Positions 1 to 4,982 of a stretch of DNA of 5,564 bases are shown in pieces. The position numbers and the translations under genes are program-made. The DNA is from Candidatus Poribacteria bacterium (GTDB lineage Bacteria > Poribacteria > WGA-4E > PCPOR2b): positions 1 to 5,564 of the forward strand of contig JAPUIP010000874.1 of NCBI GenBank assembly GCA_027296925.1, in the 5' to 3' direction. Within the stretch, counting starts at the first letter, position 1, and each line of letters begins with the position of its first letter. The notes beneath the pieces are model-generated. The model did not search any database. It worked only from the letters and a program-made list of their open reading frames with translations, and was not told the DNA's origin.

Positions 1-114
1 GTAAGCTTCGAGGTAAGCTTCGAGGTAAGCTTCGAGGTAAGCTTCGAGGTAAGCTTCGAGGTAAGCTTCGAGGTAAGCTTCGAGGTAAGCTTCGAAGTAA
101 GCTTCGAGGTAAGC
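1..114. repeat. 12-bp tandem repeat array (minisatellite), 9.5 units
   Basis: Nine head-to-tail copies of GTAAGCTTCGAG fill 1-108, followed by a half unit GTAAGC at 109-114. Eight full copies are identical; the copy at 85-96 ends in GAA instead of GAG. The array starts at the window edge, so its true length is unknown. Neighbouring units create short inverted repeats (GCTT, six bases, AAGC), so single strands could form small hairpins. The unit is a multiple of three and all three minus-strand frames are open through it, but no start codon or protein family is seen, so I read it as non-coding. It lies downstream of the last gene of the cluster. Confidence 0.95.
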
Positions 115-264
115 GACCGAAGGAAGTGCCTGTGGTGCTTCGAGGGGAGCCTGCCGAAGGGATAAACTCCGCGAAAGAGCTCGTACACCACGAGATGACA
201 GAGATTCTTCCCTTCTCTTAGAATGACAGACAGTGTTTTATATGGCGTTGGCAAATCAGCGTCG
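115..264. other. Intergenic mosaic of dispersed-repeat fragments
   Basis: This stretch lies between the tandem array and the stop of the last racemase-like gene, and no credible gene is seen. CTTCG at 138-142 pairs with CGAAG at 155-159 across twelve bases, and CTCGT at 180-184 pairs with ACGAG at 190-194 across five. On the minus strand, TGTCATTCT followed by GAAGAATCTC (about 203-228) resembles a repeat I recall from intergenic DNA of many uncultured bacteria. The words GATGACAGA (195-203 region) and AATGACAGA (222-230 region) form a short direct repeat. GCTTCGAGG near 137-145 matches part of the 12-bp unit, hinting that the array grew from such a fragment. No T-tailed terminator hairpin follows the gene. 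Confidence 0.5.
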
Positions 265-1488
265 CTATTCAAGCGGATACGCAATCGCCGCCGATGGATA
301 GATCGCCACCTTTGGCTTTTGATCACGATATTTCTGCTTCAAGAAATCCAGGATCTCATCCCAGGATTCCATCAACTTGGCTCTCGGTTGGGCTTCCAAG
401 ACTTCCGTTAGACCGACGGCTTGAGAGAAAAGGATATAATCCCAATCCGCGGATCTGACCAGGGGTTTCCGTTCCTCGCGTTCCCGATTCTCCTCCGCAC
501 GCTGCCGCTTTGCTCCAAGGATGCCCGCCCGATGATAGCACACACCCTCGTCTCCCGAGGAAACCAGGATGCGTGTCGCTTCGGGTTGAGAATACTTCAT
601 GGGCCACCCACCAATCTGGCCGTAACTGAGATCGTGGTCGCGCGGGTAGCCGGTGGTGACGACAATATCGGCATCCGTCATCGGCGTGACCCCGTAAGCA
701 ACTCTGGAGACCTCAGAAGCGGCGCGATGGGCATCGACCACATCGCCGACGAAAAGCGCGGTGATCTGCCGTCTGTCGTTGAGGGTGGTTATTACCGTCG
801 CATTGACCCCGAGCATGCGGGCAGCCTCTTCCGAGTTGAGCCGAAATTCATTCTCAACATTCCCCGCAGTTCCGCCACCCTTCAACGTACCGTGGGCGGT
901 ACTGATGGTTTTAAAGTTGGACACGCCGGGGATGACGATCTTCCCGCCGCCGCTAAAAGCGGCTGTTCCATGCGGCCAGGCACCCCCGATGCCAATCTTT
1001 ATGTCGCAATCCATCACCCATTGGTTGACGTGAAGCGGCACCCCGCGTGACGTTTCCCCCAAATAGATATATGGGTCATCCAACTCATTCTGCTTGATGC
1101 GGAAACGACGTACCGTGTCCTCACCAAGCTTCTTCACGAGATCCGCATGTTTCATGCTTCTGTGACAACCAAACCCCATGAAGATTATGATGTTTTCTTC
1201 GGAGATACCCCCCTGCTGAAGTTCCTCTAAAATGAAGGGAATCACTTTTGAGGTCGGGGTGGGCCGGGTTAAGTCGTCGGCAATGAGGACGGCACTTTCC
1301 TTGCCCTTTGCCATTTCCGCGATTCGTGGAGACCCAATCGGTTGATGGAACGCCTGTCGCATCTGATCTTCGGTCAGCACCGGACGCTTTTCAAACGCGA
1401 TGACGTTGAGGTCCCAGTTGTCAGGAAACGTTAAGTTGACTTCTCTATCACCATACCAGGCAGCGGTTAAAACTTGAACGCTTTGCAT
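265..1488 (-). CDS. LarA-like nickel-pincer 2-hydroxyacid racemase/epimerase (DUF2088), paralogue 1
   Basis: This 407-residue cytoplasmic protein belongs to the LarA family, which interconverts stereoisomers of 2-hydroxyacids by hydride transfer on a nickel-pincer nucleotide. Visible landmarks are DDLTRPTP (71-78; R75), the H109 of FGCHR, WPHGTAAFSGGGK (171-183) and the H199 of STAHG. They match Lactiplantibacillus LarA R75, H108, H174, K184 (the lysine that binds the cofactor) and H200 (nickel ligand), with H173-to-K183 and K183-to-H199 spacings identical. The length is close to the usual 420 or so. The start is the ATG at 1488, with AAGGAG six bases upstream. It lies 52 bp after its paralogue and is about 79% identical to it. 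The substrate is unknown: lactate is one option, but family members also act on malate, phenyllactate, hydroxyglutarate or sugar acids. Activity would need LarB, LarC and LarE from elsewhere in the genome. Confidence 0.92.
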   Translation of the reverse strand: MQSVQVLTAAWYGDREVNLTFPDNWDLNVIAFEKRPVLTEDQMRQAFHQPIGSPRIAEMAKGKESAVLIADDLTRPTPTSKVIPFILEELQQGGISEENIIIFMGFGCHRSMKHADLVKKLGEDTVRRFRIKQNELDDPYIYLGETSRGVPLHVNQWVMDCDIKIGIGGAWPHGTAAFSGGGKIVIPGVSNFKTISTAHGTLKGGGTAGNVENEFRLNSEEAARMLGVNATVITTLNDRRQITALFVGDVVDAHRAASEVSRVAYGVTPMTDADIVVTTGYPRDHDLSYGQIGGWPMKYSQPEATRILVSSGDEGVCYHRAGILGAKRQRAEENREREERKPLVRSADWDYILFSQAVGLTEVLEAQPRAKLMESWDEILDFLKQKYRDQKPKVAIYPSAAIAYPLE

Positions 1489-1494
1489 ATTGAT

Positions 1495-1500
1495 CTCCTT
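1495..1500 (-). promoter_or_regulatory. Ribosome binding site of LarA-like paralogue 1
   Basis: AAGGAG on the minus strand with six bases to the ATG at 1488. It fixes this start and shows that the second paralogue has its own strong translation signal inside the 52-bp gap. Confidence 0.8.
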
Positions 1501-1540
1501 ACTTGAAATAATTGCAAATCAGTGTCTGATGCCCGTCAAT

Positions 1541-2764
1541 TTACTCTCTCGGATACGCAATTGCCGACGACCGATATATCGCTACCTTGGGCTTCTGGTC
1601 ACGATATTTCTGCTTCAGGAAGTCGAGGATCTCATCCCACGATTCCATCAGCTTGGCTCTGGGGTGGGTTTCCAAAACCTCCATCGGTCCCACGGCGTCA
1701 GAGAGGAGAATATAATCCCAATCTTCGGATCTGAGCAGCGGCTTTCGTTCCTCGCGTTCTCGGCCCTCTTCCTCACGAAGCTGCTTGCCGCGGAGGATGC
1801 CCGCCCGATGATAGCCGACACCTTCGGTGCCAGCGTTAATCAGGATGCACGTTGCTTCAGGCTGGGAATGCCTCATCGGCCAACCGCCCTGACTGCCGTA
1901 CTTGAGGTCGTGATCACGCGGGTAGCCGGTGGTAATGACGATGTCGGCGTCGGGCATCAGTTTAATTGCGTAGGCATCTCTGGCAACCTCGACGGCAGCA
2001 CGATGCGCTTCAACCACATCACCGACAAACAGTCCGGTGATCTGGCGCCTGTCGTTCAAGATGGTCAGCACCGTTGTATTCAACCCCGCCATGCGTGCGG
2101 CTTCTTCGGAGTTCAGGCGGAATTCGTTCTCAACGTTGTCAGCCCTTCCACCACCCTTTAACGTGCCGTGAGCACGACTAATGGTTTCAAAGCTTGCTAT
2201 ACCGGGAATTGCCATCTTCCCACCGCCGCTGAAACCGGCGGTGCCGTGTGGCCATGTTCCGCCGATGCCGATTTTTAACTCACGATCCATCACCCACTGA
2301 TTGATGTGGAGGGGTATACCACGCGATGTCTCCCCCAAATAAACAAATGGATCATCCAACTCGTTCTGCTTCACACGGATGCGACGCACGGTGTCCTCAC
2401 CGAGTTTCTTCGTGATGTCATCGCGCCGCATCTGTCTGTGGCAACCAAACCCCATGAAGATTAAGATATCCTCATCGGCGATACCGCCCTCTCGGAGTTC
2501 CTCCAAGATGAAGGGCATGACCTCGGAGGTCGGGGTTGGACGGGTTAAGTCGTCAGCGATGAGGACGGCGCTTTTCTTGCCCTGCGCCATCTCAGAAATT
2601 CGTGGCGATCCTATTGGCTGGTGGAACGCCTGCCGCCGCTGATCTTCGGTCAGCACCGGACGCTCCTCAAACCCGATGACGTTGAGGTCCCAACCGTCAG
2701 GGAACGTCAAGTTGACCTCCCGGTCGCCATACCAGGCGGCCGTCAAAACCTGAGCTGATTGCAT
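1541..2764 (-). CDS. LarA-like nickel-pincer 2-hydroxyacid racemase/epimerase (DUF2088), paralogue 2
   Basis: This is a 407-residue second copy of the LarA family, aligning end to end with its downstream neighbour without a gap (about 321 of 407 identical). R75, H109, H173, K183 and H199 are all kept, so it should carry the nickel-pincer cofactor and be active. An in-frame ATG at 2800 would add twelve residues, but GAGGAG lies six bases before the ATG at 2764, and that start matches the N-terminus of the paralogue (MQSxQVLTAAWYGDREV), so 2764 is preferred. Differences from paralogue 1 concentrate at 91-120, 161-204, 261-270 and 288-330, including the stretch after GYPRDHDL (KYGSQGGWPMRHS here, SYGQIGGWPMKYS there). 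In LarA the corresponding region contacts substrate and cofactor, so a different hydroxyacid preference is plausible but inferred. The gene follows the PhyH-type oxygenase by 103 bp and is probably co-transcribed with paralogue 1. Confidence 0.92.
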   Translation of the reverse strand: MQSAQVLTAAWYGDREVNLTFPDGWDLNVIGFEERPVLTEDQRRQAFHQPIGSPRISEMAQGKKSAVLIADDLTRPTPTSEVMPFILEELREGGIADEDILIFMGFGCHRQMRRDDITKKLGEDTVRRIRVKQNELDDPFVYLGETSRGIPLHINQWVMDRELKIGIGGTWPHGTAGFSGGGKMAIPGIASFETISRAHGTLKGGGRADNVENEFRLNSEEAARMAGLNTTVLTILNDRRQITGLFVGDVVEAHRAAVEVARDAYAIKLMPDADIVITTGYPRDHDLKYGSQGGWPMRHSQPEATCILINAGTEGVGYHRAGILRGKQLREEEGREREERKPLLRSEDWDYILLSDAVGPMEVLETHPRAKLMESWDEILDFLKQKYRDQKPKVAIYRSSAIAYPRE

Positions 2765-2770
2765 TGTTGT

Positions 2771-2776
2771 CTCCTC
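2771..2776 (-). promoter_or_regulatory. Ribosome binding site deciding the start of LarA-like paralogue 2
   Basis: GAGGAG on the minus strand ends six bases before the ATG at 2764. It lies inside the extension that an ATG at 2800 would translate, which argues for the shorter protein. Confidence 0.8.
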
Positions 2777-2839
2777 TTTGGAATCAATGAAGGGGGCCAT
2801 CTCGTTGCGCTAGAGACTTGCCCACCGGTATTGGCTAAA

Positions 2840-2860
2840 CGAGCAAGCTGCTCGCCCTAC
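2840..2860 (-). repeat. GTAGGG-type palindromic repeat fragment
   Basis: On the minus strand this reads GTAGGG followed by CGAGCA, GCT, TGCTCG: a perfect 6-bp stem with a three-base loop. It sits in the 103-bp gap after the oxygenase stop (seven bases from it) and is followed by TTT, a run too short for a convincing terminator. Its first twelve bases match 11 of 12 of the repeat at 4902-4923, so it looks like a member of the same dispersed family. It could fold in the intercistronic mRNA and modulate downstream expression, but this is inference. Confidence 0.6.
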
Positions 2861-2867
2861 GCAAACG

Positions 2868-3635
2868 TTAAACACAGCCGGGAAATTCCCGGCCACGGAT
2901 CAAAAGATAATCGGATTTACTGCCATCGCCCACATACTTTGTTTGCGCACTCATATAGTGCGTGGCATATCCCCGACGCCGCTTCGCTGAGCGGTTCGCA
3001 TGGCTGCTGTGTAGCAGCAGACTGTGATGGAAACTGCAATCCCCGGCGTTCAATTCGACAGGCACTTCGGTTTCTCCCAGCTGATCCGAAAGCGCCTTTT
3101 GCTCGATTTCCCGCTCCCGCTCCCTGCTGATGAGCCCCCACTTGTGACTTCCCGGAATCATCCACAGACAACCGTTGTCAACCGTTGCATTGTCTAACGC
3201 CGCCCAGCAACTCACGAGATTGTAGGGAACAAGCTGTCTCCATGAGTTGGAATCCTGATGATACTCCTTGCGTGAGCCGTGCTCAGGCGGCTTCATGAAC
3301 AACTGATCGCCATACAACTTGATGTCGGGACCGAGCAGACCGACGATGACATCCACGATCTTCGGATGGGTCGCGTGAGCCCGCATGACCTCATCATAAA
3401 GAACGAGACTCCACAGTTTACGGACGGCATCTGTTTTCGATTTTGCTACCACCTCGCCCCTGCGAATCGCGGGCTCCTCCTGAATCCACCGTGGTGGCAC
3501 GTGTGCCGCTTTGCCGGAAGCAATCAGGTCGGCGCGTTCTCTGAGTGTTTCTACCTGGTTCCGGGACAGCAGGTTCCGGATGACTAAATAGCCATTTTCT
3601 TCAAAGCTTTGCTTCTGCTCATCGGTTAGCGCCAT
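2868..3635 (-). CDS. Phytanoyl-CoA dioxygenase (PhyH) family Fe(II)/2-oxoglutarate oxygenase
   Basis: This 255-residue protein has the typical PhyH start (LTDEQKQSFEENGYLVIRNL, 3-22) and a double-stranded beta-helix oxygenase core. The iron-binding triad is visible as YHQD (H126 and D128) and the distal H209 in SLLLHSSHAN. R220, eleven residues after H209, matches the spacing of the 2-oxoglutarate-binding arginine of human phytanoyl-CoA hydroxylase. WMIPGSHKWG (158-167) and NAGDCSFHHS (196-205) are further family hallmarks. The enzyme should couple decarboxylation of 2-oxoglutarate to hydroxylation of an unknown substrate; bacterial members are diverse and few act on phytanoyl-CoA. The ATG at 3635 has AAGGGGG eight bases upstream. 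It lies 57 bp after the cation transporter and 103 bp before the first LarA-like gene, suggesting one transcription unit. Confidence 0.92.
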   Translation of the reverse strand: MALTDEQKQSFEENGYLVIRNLLSRNQVETLRERADLIASGKAAHVPPRWIQEEPAIRRGEVVAKSKTDAVRKLWSLVLYDEVMRAHATHPKIVDVIVGLLGPDIKLYGDQLFMKPPEHGSRKEYHQDSNSWRQLVPYNLVSCWAALDNATVDNGCLWMIPGSHKWGLISREREREIEQKALSDQLGETEVPVELNAGDCSFHHSLLLHSSHANRSAKRRRGYATHYMSAQTKYVGDGSKSDYLLIRGREFPGCV

Positions 3636-3643
3636 CTCTGTGG

Positions 3644-3650
3644 CCCCCTT
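3644..3650 (-). promoter_or_regulatory. Probable ribosome binding site of the PhyH-family gene
   Basis: AAGGGGG on the minus strand lies eight bases before the ATG at 3635. It is not a textbook match, but it is the only purine-rich element near the start. A better GGAGG at 3681-3685 has no start codon at a usable distance. Confidence 0.55.
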
Positions 3651-3692
3651 GTAGTGATTGTGCGGCGGTGAACTATGATTCCTCCGAAGATA

Positions 3693-4574
3693 TTACATTT
3701 TATCCCGTAGGGGCACCGGGTCGAGCCATAGTGTCACTGGATCAATATGAATAAACGCCCGGTTAATCTCACGTAAATCTTGCAAACGGTAACGAACTGC
3801 CATACTCACATCATGCGCTTTTCTTAAAGAGAGCGTATCATCAACTTCAATGTGGATTTCAACGTGAATGCGGTCGCCAACGAAATGCGCGCGGAGATCG
3901 TTGAATGCGGACACACCGGGAATCTCCATTGTCGCCTCACGGATTTTCTCCATCATCTCCTCCGTTGGGACCTTCCCCATCAGATAACCGATAGCTTCAA
4001 GACCCACCCGGATACCTGAAAACAGAATCCAGCCACCAATCAAGAGTCCGGCAATGTCATCCCAAAAGCGGCCTAAGATTAAGCCAACCAGGGCAACCAG
4101 CGAGGCTAAGGCATCGTTGCATGAATCGACAAAGCTCGCGCGAAGTGCCATACTCTGAGACTTCGACCATGCGATGTGGTAGGCGAAGCCCATGCCGACC
4201 TTCATAACAATCGAAATGCTCATGACAATCAACGCCAACGGATCGCGGTTGGCATGATGTGCCTCAAAGAAACCGAATCCCGCCTCTTTGATAATCGTCG
4301 CACCCAGGATTGCGGCGAAAATGGCGATAATGAAACCTGCCAACGGCTCCGCCCGCCGATGTCCAAAAGGGTGGTTGGCATCCGGTGCTTTCTCCTGCAG
4401 CATGACACTGATATGAATCGCGGTGTAGGAAAAAACGTCCAGCAGCGAATTCAGGGCATCGGACAGCACCGCGGTGCTGTCGGCACGAAGTCCGGCATGT
4501 AGCTTGCCACCGAAGAGTAAGATGCTCAGCACTACACCAAGCCGGGTTAACTGTTCTTTCTGCATGGAGAACAT
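3693..4574 (-). CDS. Cation diffusion facilitator (CDF) family divalent metal transporter, Mn/Fe-like ion site
   Basis: This 293-residue inner-membrane protein has six predicted helices in the first 195 residues (about 10-28, 34-58, 76-98, 112-134, 150-168, 172-194) and a cytoplasmic C-terminal domain. CDF proteins export divalent metal ions by proton antiport. In helix 2 the ion site reads N42-xxx-D46 (DALNSLLDV) and in helix 5 D150-xxx-D154 (FVDSCNDAL), where E. coli YiiP has DxxxD and HxxxD. Loss of the histidine and an N/DxxxD plus DxxxD pair is characteristic of manganese or iron-type members rather than zinc-specific ones. HPFGHRRAEPLAG (68-80) is a standard CDF loop. The C-terminal domain carries H237, H241, H254 and HIDP (276-279), the usual metal-binding area. 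An in-frame TGA lies six codons upstream, so only Met1 (4574) or Met4 can be the start; GAGAG just before Met1 favours it weakly. Confidence 0.92.
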   Translation of the reverse strand: MFSMQKEQLTRLGVVLSILLFGGKLHAGLRADSTAVLSDALNSLLDVFSYTAIHISVMLQEKAPDANHPFGHRRAEPLAGFIIAIFAAILGATIIKEAGFGFFEAHHANRDPLALIVMSISIVMKVGMGFAYHIAWSKSQSMALRASFVDSCNDALASLVALVGLILGRFWDDIAGLLIGGWILFSGIRVGLEAIGYLMGKVPTEEMMEKIREATMEIPGVSAFNDLRAHFVGDRIHVEIHIEVDDTLSLRKAHDVSMAVRYRLQDLREINRAFIHIDPVTLWLDPVPLRDKM

Positions 4575-4722
4575 ACTCTCGCTGGTTGCTCATCAGAAAC
4601 TGGATTTGGTTGACCATTTTGCCACAACGACGCTTTCGTGTCAAGTGCTGTTTTCCATTTTGCAGAGACCTTTACTTCGACTTTGTCACATTGCCCACGC
4701 ATCCAGATTCTGTCTGAGTTAC

Positions 4723-4752
4723 AAAATACGTTGATTGTGTATGGGCGTTCAA
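4723..4752 (-). promoter_or_regulatory. Candidate sigma-70-like promoter for the CDF-PhyH-LarA cluster
   Basis: On the minus strand TTGAAC (4747-4752) and TATTTT (4723-4728) are separated by 18 bases, a fair match to -35 and -10 boxes. Transcription would begin near 4716, leaving a leader of roughly 140 bases before the ATG at 4574. The -35 box lies within the 30-bp palindrome, as expected for a repressor-controlled promoter. A second TATAAA (4800-4805) has no good -35. Promoter consensus in this lineage is unknown. Confidence 0.3.
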
Positions 4753-4767
4753 TTGAACACCCATACA
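4738..4767. repeat. 30-bp near-perfect palindrome, possible operator or hairpin
   Basis: TGTATGGG (4738-4745) pairs with CCCATACA (4760-4767), then one C/A mismatch, then the perfect 12-bp palindrome GTTCAATTGAAC (4747-4758). As a hairpin it has an 8-bp stem, a mismatch, 4 bp and an AATT loop. It has no T-run on either strand, so it is not a standard terminator. Its two-fold symmetry and position over the putative -35 box suit a dimeric regulator, though no regulator family can be named from the sequence. Confidence 0.75.
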
Positions 4768-4844
4768 GGTGGATCGGATTTCTAATGTAACAAAGTCACT
4801 TTATACCATTTGCAGTTTTGTTTGAGCATATTCGCAGATTTCTG

Positions 4845-4883
4845 GTAGGGGCGCTGAAAGGGTGCGGCAAGCAGCACCCCTAC
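4845..4883. repeat. GTAGGGG...CCCCTAC palindromic repeat, copy 1
   Basis: GTAGGGG (4845-4851) is the exact reverse complement of CCCCTAC (4877-4883). Inside, GGGTGC (4860-4865) pairs with GCACCC (4874-4879) across GGCAAGCA; the two pairings compete for the same right arm. It lies about 100 bp downstream of the MFS stop and shares GGCAAGCA with the next copy, which marks both as one dispersed palindromic family. Confidence 0.7.
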
Positions 4884-4901
4884 GCTGCGCCCACCTGTCG
4901 G

Positions 4902-4923
4902 GTAGGGCAAGCACTGCCCCTAC
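4902..4923. repeat. GTAGGGCA...TGCCCCTAC palindromic repeat, copy 2
   Basis: GTAGGGCA (4902-4909) pairs with TGCCCCTAC (4915-4923) with a single bulged base and a five-base loop. It is 60 bp downstream of the MFS stop. On the minus strand no T-run follows, so it is more likely a REP-like element or mRNA-stabilising hairpin than an intrinsic terminator. Confidence 0.7.
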
Positions 4924-4982
4924 AAAATCATATCATTTCAAACTAAATATGGTATTACTACCAGGTGGCCGCACTTTCGTGC

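Larger units (their letters stand above)
4679..4797. repeat. Putative 119-bp MITE-like segment bounded by 14-bp inverted repeats
   Basis: GACTTTGTCACATT at 4679-4692 and the reverse complement of 4784-4797 (GACTTTGTTACATT) match at 13 of 14 positions. The flanks ACTTC (4674-4678) and ACTTT (4798-4802) are 4 of 5 identical in direct orientation, as an imperfect target duplication would be. The segment has no coding capacity and contains the 30-bp palindrome, off its centre. This could be a small non-autonomous transposable element or a large regulatory/structured region; a single copy cannot decide. Confidence 0.4.
4575..4982. other. 408-bp intergenic region with repeats and a candidate promoter
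   Basis: No credible gene is visible here. From right to left it contains two GTAGGG palindromes just downstream of the MFS stop, an AT-rich segment with TATAAA on the minus strand (4800-4805), a 119-bp inverted-repeat-bounded segment (4679-4797), a 30-bp palindrome and a promoter-like pair. About 100 bp before the transporter start (4575-4678) have no recognisable signal. It is the only long gap in the window and the most likely place for the promoter of the CDF, PhyH and LarA cluster. Confidence 0.7.

Noticed and set aside
1..114. CRISPR array
   Set aside because: The 12-bp units are contiguous, with no spacers, no typical 24-37 bp repeat and no cas genes.
421..1050. 209-codon plus-strand open frame opposite LarA-like paralogue 1
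   Set aside because: It is antisense to a clearly conserved enzyme, resembles no protein, and is explained by codon-position constraints on the coding strand.
1490..2161. 223-codon plus-strand open frame opposite LarA-like paralogue 2
   Set aside because: It partly resembles the antisense frame of paralogue 1 only because the two genes are homologous. In paralogue 1 it is split by a stop near 409-411, so it is not maintained.
2765..2800. Upstream in-frame ATG giving a 419-residue LarA-like protein
   Set aside because: The strong GAGGAG at 2771-2776 and the paralogue's N-terminus both support the ATG at 2764.
2917..3171. 84-codon minus-strand frame inside the oxygenase gene
   Set aside because: It is an out-of-frame shadow of the PhyH coding sequence; the oxygenase itself is intact, so no frameshift needs explaining.
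4264..4644. 126-codon minus-strand frame overlapping the CDF start
   Set aside because: It is a frame-shifted shadow of the CDF N-terminal half, rich in Arg/Cys/His and without family features.
4738..4767. Intrinsic transcription terminator
   Set aside because: The hairpin is strong but no T-run follows on either strand.
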